Assembly: GCF_901709675.1 (NCBI RefSeq)
Contig: NC_051101.1
Span: 1,118,001-1,182,000 of the forward strand
Length of the DNA: 64,000 nucleotides
Source: Syngnathus acus
Taxonomy: Eukaryota; Chordata; Actinopteri; Syngnathiformes; Syngnathidae
Direction: 5' to 3'
Positions 34,984-45,444 of the stretch are shown in pieces. The translations under genes were made by a program, and so were the position numbers. The notes beneath the pieces were generated by a model. The model was not told the origin of the DNA. It saw only the letters and a list, made by a program, of their open reading frames with translations, and searched no databases. Each line of letters begins with the position of its first letter. Within the stretch, counting starts at the first letter, position 1.

Positions 34984-35030
34984 TTAAAGACATTTATGGG
35001 ATGTCTTTTACATCCCATAAATGTCTTTAA
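34984..35030. repeat. Perfect 20-bp inverted repeat with 7-nt loop
   Basis: ttaaagacatttatgggatg at 34984-35003 is followed by the loop tctttta and the exact inverse at 35011-35030. It lies about 0.9 kb upstream of the G6F-like start codon. Confidence 0.9.
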
Positions 35031-35345
35031 TTAAGTTAAAGGTATTATCAGCTCCCCTGAGCACTACTTTTCCATAATTACCATCGGGCGTAAGGGGATG
35101 GGGGGGTGAGTAGGCGACAGGGAAAGAAGGAGAGGGACAATCTTATTGTGGGAGGCTAATGAGAGCTAAAGAGAAAGGCGAGGAGAAGACGTGCATGTGC
35201 GTCTCCTCATTTGTGGTAAATAATGGCCGTGAGCTTGAAATCCGCCGCCAGTGAGTTAGTATCGGTTAACCACGCGCCTCATTATCAGCCCCCGGACCGG
35301 AGAGCCCGCCCGGGGACGGCCTGGATGGCAGAAAGGCGCGAAGTA

Positions 35346-36948
35346 GGGGAGAGTGGGGTAATTTGTGTCAGGGGGCAAGTAGTTCCACCCCTGTTTTCCA
35401 GAAAACCATAGAAGAAGTTGGTCATGTGACCACCTATTTTTGAAGGGGCATCCAGAGGTAAGCACATTTAAGTTCAAAAAACATTTTTTTTGCCCTCAAA
35501 AGTAAAATTTCTATGATTAAGGTTTTTTTATTGCTGTGTTTGAACAATTATAAACAACTTTGAAAACAGTTCACACATGTTTTAGTGCTTTAGTAAGCTA
35601 CAGCGTGAGTCCATACAATTAGCATGATGCTTGCTCAAAACAGCAGGGGGATGCATTTCTTTCAAAATGGCGGGTCTGGGGTCATTTGTGCCACTGGCAG
35701 AAGATAAAGATAAAGATAAAGATAAAAAGGCTGAACAGGAAAAGAAAAAGAATGAAAGAGAGAAGAAAAGGGCTATGAAAGCTGCAAATCAAAACAAAAC
35801 CAAGAAGAAAATGTCCGTGTACAGTAGCTCAGAAGAAAACTCCACCACCAATGATGAGGCAGAAGATGGCCTGGAGAAGATGCACAGCAGAGAAAAGAAA
35901 CAGGCTGAAAAGAAGAAAAGGAGTGGAAATAAGAAGGGGAGTCTGAAAGGGTCAATGCGATACAAATCCAAAAAGAAAGTGCTCCCCAGTAGCTCAGAAG
36001 AGAGTGACGTTCCGCTTCCACTTAGTGATGTCACTGAATATGACAGTTCAGGTGTCCAGAGTGATGATGATGATGGTGAGAAGAATCTGTCTGCTGGTTA
36101 CTTTGTCATTGTGAGGTTTGCCTGTAAAAAAATCCAAATCCTAGAACTATGTTGGATTGGTGGAGAATGTTGACGGTGATAAGATTAGTGCAAAGTTTCT
36201 GAATCAAAGTTCTAAGAGGTCTCTTGATGGTAAGCCCATTTTCACATTTAGAGAGAATGATGGAGTCATCCCTAGAGGTGATGTGCTCAAGAAATTACCC
36301 ACACCACAAAAACTTGGTGGCACAACCAGAAGGGAGCATAAATTTACATTCCCCTGCAGCATTGACACGTAGGATGTTCAGTAGTAGGCCGAATCTGGGA
36401 AGAGATTCAGCTGCAGATGATTAGGTGCTCACTTTGGAATTTTGTTCTGAGTAGCCTATGTGTTCACACCACACCACAAAACTTGGTGGTACAGCCAGAA
36501 AGGAGCAGAAGTTCATATTTCCAAGACTCAATTAGGTGTTCATGTGACTGTATAGGCCTTGGTATAGAAAGGTGGCCTTTGATGTTGCTAAAACTTTAAA
36601 TAAAAGTTGAACAAGTCATTTGTATTGAATTTGTCTTTCTTTTATATAGCATTCTCATTTGTGAGATTAAAATGATCTGTTTTACTTCAATTATCAATGG
36701 CACAATTTACCCCATTGTATTTTCTCTAATGGCACAACTTACCCCATACCTGGGGCAAGTTGTGCCATAAAACCACTTTTTTTTCTAAAACTGTATTTCT
36801 CAAACAGTTTAAGATCCAAAGTAATTGTTCCCAGGGATGCACAACATCCTAAACTATATGTAGATATCTTAGTTGGAGGCATTACTGTTATCCCCTTGCT
36901 TTAAGGGCACTTTAAGTAAAAATTGGCACTACTTACCCCACTCTCCCC
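35346..36948 (+). mobile_element. Unclassified DNA transposon with ggggagagtggggta ends
   Basis: Inverted termini ggggagagtggggta and its complement define 1603 bp. No convincing target duplication is visible. On the plus strand 35631-36173 encodes 180 residues, very rich in Lys, Glu and Ser (EDKDKDKDKKAEQEKKK), ending in a hydrophobic GYFVIVRFACKK piece; a second frame at 36157-36372 continues a similar C-terminal domain (ENDGVIPRGDVLKKLPTP). This resembles the C-terminal region of some fish domesticated or pogo-like transposases, but I cannot name the family. Confidence 0.6.
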
Positions 36949-37440
36949 AACGAGCGAGCAGAGAAAAAAAAGGGAGAGCGGAGCGCGGGGGGAGGGTTCT
37001 CTCAGAAATTGCGCCGAAAGTGCAAACGATCAGAGGGAGTCAAGGGTGAGAGATGGCCAGAAAAGGAATAGGCTGTGCGTCATGTGGGAGCTCGCAGGGA
37101 AAATGAAAAAAAAAAAAGCGTGTGAAAAGTAGATTTGCTGTGAGGATGAACAATGGATGAAAGAAGAAGAAATCAACACAGCGGGGGAGTTGCACAAACC
37201 GACTGAGTTCTACCCACCTGGGCATGACGTCACCCAACTGCAAATCATTTGGGGCTTCAGCACCGTTCACGAACTCGCAGGATAACACAGAAATAGTAGC
37301 AATACATGTTCTGCTTCATTAGGTGCACAATGGACTCCATGATGTCTTCCACCAGGTTCCTTTCTTGTCTTATGGAAAACAATGTGAAAATGTTTCTGCT
37401 CTTGTTGTCTATCCCAGAGTGAGAATGAAACTTTGTAGCA
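36949..37440. other. Intergenic, no recognised content
   Basis: G/A-rich then mixed sequence without repeat termini or coding signal. Confidence 0.35.
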
Positions 37441-37843
37441 CAGGTGTCAAACTCAAGGCCCGGGGGCCAGATACGGCCCGCCACATCATTTTGTGTGGCC
37501 CGCGAAGACAAATTGTGCATCAAATTCGTGTCATTACTAGAATAGCAAATTGTCTTCACTTTTAAAAATATATTTTTTTAAAATATTTGACCGGTTTTTA
37601 CTAGTCTGATTTGAAAACGAGTTACAGTGCCTTGCGAAAGTATTCGGCCCCCTTGAACTTTTCAACATTTCGCCACATTTCAGGCTTCAAACATAAAGAT
37701 ATAAAATTTTAATTTTTTGTCAAGAATCAACAACAAGTGGGACACAATCGTGAAGTGGAACGAAATTTATTGGATAATTTAAACTTTTTTAACAAATAAA
37801 AAACTGAAAAGTGGGGCGTGCAATATTATTCGGCCCCCTTGCG

Positions 37844-38755
37844 CTAATACTTTGTAGCGCCACCTTTTGCTGCAATTACAGCTGCTAGTCGCTTGGGGTA
37901 TGTCTCTATCAGTTTTGCACATCGAGAGACTGGAATTCTTGCCCATTCTTCCTTGCAAAACAGCTCGAGCTCAGTGAGGTTGGATGGAGAGCGTTTGTGA
38001 ACAGCAGTCTTCAGCTCTTTCCACAGATTCTCGATTGGATTCAGGTCTGGACTTTGACTTGGCCATTCTAACACCTGAATACGTCTATTTGTGAACCATT
38101 CCATTGTAGATTTGGCTTTATGTTTTGGATCATTGTCCTGTTGGAAGATAAATCTCCGTCCCAGTCTCAGGTCTTTTGCAGACTCCAACAAGTTTTCTTC
38201 CAGAATGGTCCTGTATTTGGCTCCATCCATCTTCCCATCAATTTTAGCCATCTTCCCTGTCCCTGCTGAAGAAAAGCAGGCCCAAACCATGATGCTGCCA
38301 CCACCATGTTTGACAGTGGGGATGGTGTGTTCAGGGTGATGAGCTGTGTTGCTTTTACGCCAAACATATCGTTTTGCATTGTGGCCAAAAAGTTCGATTT
38401 TGGTTTCATCTGACCAGAGCACCTTCTTCCACATGTTTGGTGTGTCTCCCAGGTGGCTTGTGGCAAACTTTAAATGAGACTTTTTATGGATATCTTTGAG
38501 AAATGGCTTTCTTCTTGCCACTCTTCCATAAAGGCCAGATTTGTGCAGTGCACGACTGATTGTTGTCCTATGGACAGACTCTCCCACCTCAGCTATAGTT
38601 ATCTGCAGTTCATCCAGAGTGATCATGGGCCTCTTGGCTGCATCTCTGATCAGTCTTCTCCTTGTTTGAGATGAAAGTTTGGAGGGACGGCCGGGTCTTG
38701 GTAGATTTGCAGTGGTCTGATACTCCTTCCATTTCAATATACCGTTTTTTTCCAT
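37844..38755 (-). CDS. Tc1 transposase, catalytic part, 303 residues, start codon supplied by a MITE
   Basis: The frame is open to a natural stop. It keeps the second DNA-binding helix-turn-helix (LPRPGRPSKLS linker) and all catalytic residues: Asp in LWSDETKIEL, Asp in FIFQQDNDPKH, Glu in DLNPIENLW. The first residues MEKNGI come from the MITE terminal repeat, which happens to carry an in-frame ATG. The first helix-turn-helix is stranded at 39882-39761 on the other side of the insertion. Full Tc1 transposases are about 340 residues, so about 40 are missing. Confidence 0.8.
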   Translation of the reverse strand: MEKNGILKWKEYQTTANLPRPGRPSKLSSQTRRRLIRDAAKRPMITLDELQITIAEVGESVHRTTISRALHKSGLYGRVARRKPFLKDIHKKSHLKFATSHLGDTPNMWKKVLWSDETKIELFGHNAKRYVWRKSNTAHHPEHTIPTVKHGGGSIMVWACFSSAGTGKMAKIDGKMDGAKYRTILEENLLESAKDLRLGRRFIFQQDNDPKHKAKSTMEWFTNRRIQVLEWPSQSPDLNPIENLWKELKTAVHKRSPSNLTELELFCKEEWARIPVSRCAKLIETYPKRLAAVIAAKGGATKY

Positions 38756-39758
38756 GTATAATGCACAAAATTTAACAAATTTATTGTCCTAAAATCTGGG
38801 GTGCGCATTATACATGGGTACAATTTATTATTATTTTTTTTTTAAGAAAATCATGGTACAACAATTTTTGAAGAAAATCTTGTCACGGATGGTTCTTTAC
38901 AACGTCACTTTCCTCTCTTTTCATTTTAACCTAACTGATCGCGGTGGTGCCTTTCTGGGCAGTCGGAGAAATCGCCAACAAAAGAAATACATCCAGCCTA
39001 GTTAAGAAATCACCAGAAAGATCACCATGACAATTGTGAATAATAAATAAATAATTATTATATATATTATATATATTATTATTATTATAATAATAAATAA
39101 TTGTGATAAATAACTGGAACATCACTCAAATATTGGTGATCCCGTTGAGAGTCTCACATATTTCTTCGCTATCGAGTTTGCTACTGCATGCGCAGTGATA
39201 CTGACCGGCAGAATAACATCCGGTTGTTCCCAAAGATGATCTTTTTTCTGAAATAATTTTACGTTTACGGACTTAAGTAACCCGGCCGGGTCATACCAAA
39301 GACTATAAAAATGGGACCCATTGCCTCCCTGCTTGGCACTCAGCATTAAGGGTTGGAATTGGGGGGTTAAATCACCAAATGATTCCCGAGCGCGGCGCCG
39401 CTGCTGCTCACTGCTCCCCTCTCCCCCAGGGGATGGATCAAAATCACACGGGGATGGGTCAAATGCAGAGGACAAATTTCACCACACCCAGATGTGTGTG
39501 TGACGATCATTGGGACTTTAACTTAACTCCCAACTCACACCACACCCCCATATCATATCACTCCCCTACCCGTTACCCATTCTGTCCCGACCTGTTTTCT
39601 TTTTTTTTTTTTTTTGTATGTATGTGTTATGTTAATAAACATAAAAAAAAAAATTTGGGTGCGTATTATACATGGGTACAGGCTTTTTTCCAGCATCGAC
39701 ATGCCATTTGTAGGGTGCGTATTATACATGGGGGCGCATTATACATGGAAAAAAACGG
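38742..39758. mobile_element. MITE M1, copy 3, internally rearranged, carrying a SINE
   Basis: Inverted ends ccgtttttttccatgtataa, TA on both sides. Most of the usual interior is replaced by A/T-rich sequence (38820-39120) and a 5'-truncated S1 SINE is inserted at 39282-39651. Confidence 0.85.
39282..39651 (+). mobile_element. SINE S1, 5'-truncated
   Basis: The body is nearly identical to the minus-strand SINE at 12525-12890 but lacks the tRNA head; it begins at the ccggccgggtcataccaaag block and ends in an A/T-rich tail. Confidence 0.82.
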
Positions 39759-40371
39759 TAATTGCTTGCACAGTGCTCCTTGAGATGTTTAAAGCTTGGG
39801 AAATTTTTTTGTATCCAAATCCGGCTTTAAACTTCTCCACAACAGTATCTCGGACCTGCCTGGTGTGTTCCTTTGTCTTCATGGTTCTCTCTGCGCTTTA
39901 AACAGAACCCTGAGACTATCAAAGAGCAGGTGCATTGATACGGAGACTTGATTACACACAGGTGCATTCTATTTATCATCATCAGTCATTTAGGACAACA
40001 TTGGATGATTCAAAGATCCTCACTGAACTTCTGGAGTGAGTTTGCTGCACTGAAAGTAAAGGGGCCGAATAATATTGCACGCCCCACTTTTCAGTTTTTT
40101 ATTTGTTAAAAAAGTTTAAATTATCCAATAAATTTCGTTCCACTTCACGATTGTATCCCACTTGTTGTTGATTCTTGACAAAAAATTAAAATATTATATC
40201 TTTATGTTTGAAGCCTGAAATGTGGCAAAATGTTGAAAGGTTCAAGGGGGCCGAATACTTTCGCAAGGCACTGTATTTGTCAGTTTGTTTTGTAGCTTAT
40301 ACCGTATATAATATGAGGTGCTCATACATTTATTTGGGTTGACAGCCATAATGGCCCTCCAAAAGAAACTA

Positions 40372-41030
40372 CCGTGTTTTTCCATGCCTAATGCGCAAAA
40401 TCTAACTAATTTATTGTCCTAAAATCTGGGGTGCGCATTATGCATGGGTACAACAATTTTTGAGGAAAATCTCCCTCGAAATAAAACTTGAAAGCACACC
40501 TTTCTTCTTGTTTGTTGTCAATCGCGCATCGCATTCAGCCATCCTGCCCAACACACTTAGTCAGTAAAATTCATAATTGACGACACATCGTTTGATGCGA
40601 TGGTGCAATCCTTGATGGTGTGTTATTGTCAGATATTGTTTGTTTTTTAATCTCCATCGCAGACCGGATATCATACGGAGGCCGCCATTACAGTATGCGC
40701 AGAACGGATGCGCAAGACACGTCAGCTATATAAAGAGCGAGAGTTCAGTTCTCTACCTATTAGTTTCAATTCACACTTTAATTAGCAGTTTCAATCAGCA
40801 AATAACAAAATGCGTATTACAGGTAATATTTTATTTCCAACACTTTGCCTTGTTCCTTTCTTCTCTGCTGTTCACTTCAAACACGCTCCATACGAACACA
40901 ATGCTCTCGTATCAGACGCTTGCTCGATCACCTGCTCGTTTGCTGTCACAATGTACCCGACACAAATCCGAAACATTTCTTCGCTATCGAGTTTGCTAGC
41001 GCATGCGCAGTGATACTGACCGGCAGAATA
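40372..41030. mobile_element. MITE M1, copy 4, truncated by LINE A
   Basis: The left end ccgtgtttttccatgcctaa follows TA. The interior is the full family body, including ctatataaagagcgagag, but stops at cggcagaata where LINE A sequence begins. Confidence 0.82.
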
Positions 41031-42086
41031 AAGTCAAGTCAAAGTCAAAGTCAAAGTCAGCTTTATTGTCAATCCCTTCATATGTCAAGACACACAAAGA
41101 AACCGAAATTCCGTTTCCTCCATCCCACGGTGACGAGACATACAAGTAGGCGACACAAAACAAAAACAAGAAGAAATAAATAATAAATAAAATAAACGAG
41201 CGATGAATAAAAACAGACCAATAACCCATTGAATATGAGGGGCAAAACCAAGCCAGTGAGCATACAGCAAGAACAGGACGCTACGCTGAAAGGGGGAGCG
41301 AGTTCAGGATCCTAACAGCCTGGAGTACGAAGCTGTTGGAAAGTCTGGTGGTGCGGGAGCGCAGGCTCCTGTACCGCCTCCCAGAGGGCAGAAGTTCAAA
41401 CAAAGAGTGAGCGGGGTGACTCACATCACTCACAATCTTGGTCGCCTTGCGAGTGAGATGGGAGGTGTAAATGTCCTTCAAGGAGGGGAGAGAAGCACCA
41501 ATAGTCTTACTAGCCGTTTTCACAATGCGCTGCAGGGCCTTCAAGTCTTGGTCAGTGCAGCTGCCACCCCAGACAGCAATACAGCTGGAGAGGACGCTCT
41601 CAATGGTGCCGCGGTAAAAAGTAGTCATGACGGCCGGAGGAGTCCCCGCTCGCCTGAGTTTCCGAAGGAAGTACAGGCGGCGCTGGGCCTTCTTCGCCAG
41701 CGACGCGGTGTTGGTGGACCAGGAGAGATCCTCACTGATGTGCACCCCCAGGAACCTGGCGCTGCTCACTCTCTCCACCACAGCACCGTCGATGGTCAGC
41801 GGCAGGTGTTGGGCGTGACCCTTCCGGAAGTCAACGACAATCTCCTTGGTCTTGTCGACGTTCAGCAGGAGGTTGTTGTCCCTGCACCACGCGGTCAGAA
41901 GGTCAACCTCCAGCCTGTATTGAGTCTCGTCTCCCTTGGTGATGAGACCCACCAGAGTCGTGTCGTCAGCAAACTTCACTATGCGGTTGCCGCTGCAGGT
42001 GGCAGCGCAGTCATGCGTCAGGAGGGTGAAGAGCAGCGGACTGAGCACGCAGCCTTGGGGGGCCCCTGTGCTCAGCGTGATGCTGG
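41031..42086 (-). mobile_element. LINE A (L2/CR1-like), 5'-truncated copy 1
   Basis: The minus strand encodes the C-terminal part of a reverse transcriptase (42086-41281), with FADDTTLVG as the catalytic motif and the thumb and C-terminal part to the stop. The 3' end carries an AAAGTC-repeat tail (41031-41060 on the plus strand). It differs by one residue from the matching part of the copy at 45445. Confidence 0.88.
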
Positions 42087-42149
42087 AGCATGTGCTCTGG
42101 TATGCTAGCAGGCTTGCTAGCACTAGCCAGCTTTGCTAGCCTTGCTACC

Positions 42150-42560
42150 TTTAGCCGTGCTAGCCACCATCAACCTACACAGCAGCCCAACTGCCACCAG
42201 GCTACAGCAGCCCACCTACCATCCGGCTACTGCAGCCTACAGTAGTTACCATCAGACTAAAGGGGCCCAGCTACCATCAGGCTACTGCAGCCTATAGCTA
42301 CCACCAGGCTACTGAAGCCTGCAGTAGCTACCACCAGACTACAGACTGCAGAGGCCCAGCTACCACCAGGGTACGGTAGACTACAGTAGTTACCTTCGGA
42401 CTACAGATGCCCAGCTACCACCAGGCCGCTGTAGCCTACAGTAGCTACCCCCAGACTGCATAAGCCACCAGGCTGCTGCATCCTACAGTTGCCACCACTG
42501 GACTACAGAGGCACAGCTACCACCACGCTACTTCAGCCCAGCTGTGATTATCGGCAAGCT
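42150..42560. repeat. Minisatellite, unit about 65 bp
   Basis: About six diverged units built on the block cagctaccaccaggctactg followed by cagtagctaccaccagacta. It lies immediately before the ORF1 of LINE C and could be part of that element's 5' region. Confidence 0.75.
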
Positions 42561-43269
42561 AATTCAACTCAAGAGTGGGCCTCCGCTGAGGCCTCTTTCT
42601 AGAGGCCTTGTGTGCATGCTAACACTAGCATGTCTGTCAGGACATCACCCCCGGACCACCTCACGCTGGCCGAGCTGTCCCATGGATTCCTCAACCTACA
42701 GAAGCAAGTTTCCCTCCTGACCTCCACCCTCCTCCAAGATCCAACCCAAGCTGACACCCTGCTCTTGGTGCGACAAGCCGGCAATGCTGCTGCAGTGGAG
42801 GAGCCACCGCAGAGCCCTTGCTCCACAGCCCGTCACCACTCCGAGCTCTGGATAGAACCACACATCAACTGCAAGAGGAGGGGATGGGACTCACGCATCA
42901 GCACCTCACCCTCAGGTGACATCCCCACACACCCAAACCGTTTCAGGCTCCTGGCTGAGAAGGATGCTCGTCTCCACTCACCCAGGGCCAAGAAGCCAAG
43001 AAGCTCCTTCTCCTCCACCCTCAAACCACCAATAGCCTTTCACTACACCCCCAACCCCAAGCGGTCCTCTCCCCCCACAAACTGGGAGAAGTTATTGGAA
43101 CAGACTGGTCGCTGTGGGCTGTTTCATCCGCCTCAACCCCCCCCCCCCCCGGCCCTCCTCGCCCCCCCCCCCCCACGCCCCCTCAATGGTACGCCACGTT
43201 TCCCTCCCCAAAGCTGAGACCCACTCATTCTCCGGAGCCAAGGTCCTAGACATCAACACCCGCATCCCC

Positions 43270-43639
43270 TGTCACGAATCGGGGTGTGGAAATGGAGCAG
43301 GGCGACCAAGTGCAGCTTGGGCCAGGGTTTATTGCAGCAAACTCAAAAGACAGACTCGGCAACCCGACGTGACTTAACATTAAAACTAACAGGACTGACC
43401 GACAAAAACGTGAAACAAAAGACAGGAACCAAACAACCTCGTGACAGTGACACATGCATTGTCCACAATGCTCCGACATCGAGTGGCACACAAACAGAAC
43501 TCAAATACAACACAGGCAACAAGAGGCAGGTGAGTGTGATTACACTAATCAAGGGCACACAGGAAGGGAGGGGCGAGCACACAGACACAGAAACGATGAC
43601 AACCAATACACATCACAAGACTGGGGACGAGACATGACA
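43270..43639 (-). mobile_element. Solo LTR, same family as the element at 28651
   Basis: 370 bp with TG...CA ends and the 5-bp duplication tcccc (43265-43269, 43640-43644). On the minus strand it matches the LTR at 28651-29054 (shared end ccctggcccaagctgcactt, gtcgccctgctcc). Inserted in LINE C ORF1. Confidence 0.88.
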
Positions 43640-45444
43640 TCCCCCAACTGACGGCTCACCGTCCACAGATCTCCACTGTCATCATACACATCGGGACCAA
43701 TGACATCAAACTCCAGCAGTCAGAGATTCTCACACAACATTTTCGCACACTCATCTCCACTGTTTCTGCAACCGGTAAGGCCTTCATTATCTCCGGCCCC
43801 TTTCCATCTCCACGACTACACATCTGGTTCCAGGCCCATTGCACCGCCAACAAGATCCCCTATACCAGGGGTTCTTAACCGGGGGTATCCATACCCCTTG
43901 GGGGTATGGGACCCAAATGCTGGGGGTATGGGACTCGATCTCTCGTAATCAGGTATTTTTTTAGTATCTCTCGTTATTTTCTTCTATTTTGTACCTATTA
44001 TTGTTCACAGGTTATTTTTTTTTAGTTATGCTTATGTTCTTGTTCACTGTCGTTATGCTTGTAAGTAGTTAAAATCTGACAATCTCAAACGAACGTAAAA
44101 ATCTGCAGACCTAACGATTAATCTGTAGAGTTGGCAGCACTGACAGCACAGGCAGTGGGTGTTGTGGCCATCAGCTGAGCTCTGGCGGGACCACAAGCAG
44201 CATAACTGACCACAACATCGCTGTAGCGTCAAAAAGCCGTCCGCCCCCTCACCCACAACATTCATATTCACGCCTCACTCCCACACCACAGCAGTTATTT
44301 TGTCCTGCATCAAACTCACTACACCACAAGATTCAAGATTCAAGAGTTTTTATTCGCCATGTTTGAGCGTGCCAAACAAGGAATTTGACTTCGGTAAATC
44401 ACACCCTCTATTCAACATTTAGGTGACTAACAACACTCAGGACATGTGAAAAATGGCAAATATTCTCAAACAATAAAGATCTATTCTATTCTATCTTAAA
44501 CTCCCAAAAGGGCAAGGAAAAACTCAAAACTCCAGCTAGGGGAAATGAGAAACCTTGAGAAGAGACCACAGAAGGTCCCTCTTCCAGGATGACCAGGCTG
44601 CAATGGATGCAGAGAGGACACATAGTACAAACAGTGTAGACAAATTCAAAAGAGGTGTGGAGAGCAGGATGTTATTGCACAGTAATGACTCTGAGACTCT
44701 AAGAGTGGTGTGAGTTCATCAGAGCAACAGCCTGGGGGAAGAAGCTGTCTCTGTGTCTGCTGGTTTTGGCGTACCGAGCTCTATAACGCCGTCCGGAGGG
44801 GAGTAGTTCAAACAGACTGCAACCTGGGTGAGAAGGGTCTGTAGAGATGTTCCTTGCACGTTTCCTGGTCCTGGACAGGTACAAGTCTTGGATAGATGGG
44901 AGGTTGATTCCAATGATCTTTTCTGCAGTCCTGATTGTCCGTTGCAGTCTGTGCTTGTCTTGTTTGGAGGCCGATCCAAACCATACAGTGATGGAGGTGC
45001 AGAGGACAGACTGGATGATGGCAGTGTAGAAGGTCTTCAGAAGCTCTCGCGGCAGGTTGAACTTCTTGAGCTGTCTCAGGAAGTACAGCCTCTGCTGGGC
45101 CTTCTTCCGGACAGAGTCTATGTGGCCGGTCCATTTCAGGTCCCGAGAGTTTGTGGTTCCCAGGAAGTTGAAGGTGTCTGTGGAGAGAATAGTATTACTG
45201 CGGATAGTGAGGGGTAAAAGTGGTGAAGGGTCTCGCCTGAAGTCCACTGTCATCTCCACGGTCTTGAGCGGGTTCAGCTCCAGGTGGTTTTGGCTGCACC
45301 AGTGGACCAGCCGCTCCACCTCCTGTCTGTACGCAGTCTCATCACCGTCCTGGATCAGTCCGATGAGAGTGGTGTCGTCTGCATACTTCAGGAGCTTCAC
45401 AGGAGAGTCACCTGAGGAGAAATCATTGGTGTACAGAGAGAAGA

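Larger units (their letters stand above)
37625..40273 (-). mobile_element. Tc1-like transposon, otherwise intact, split by a MITE
   Basis: Ends cagtgccttgcgaaagtatt and the inverse, TA on both sides. Its transposase gene runs on the minus strand from an ATG at 39882, but is cut at 39761 by MITE M1 copy 3. Both halves read cleanly. Confidence 0.92.
37441..40371. mobile_element. hAT-type element opened by a Tc1 transposon
   Basis: Starts caggtgtcaaactcaaggcc, a very common hAT terminus. It is broken at 37625 by a Tc1 element; 40274-40371 (ending ggccctccaaaagaaact) looks like its continuation. The right terminus is lost into the MITE at 40372. Confidence 0.65.

Noticed and set aside
41407-42108. 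233-residue plus-strand frame
   Set aside because: It is the antisense of the LINE A reverse transcriptase, and its twin appears antisense to the copy at 46592-47329.
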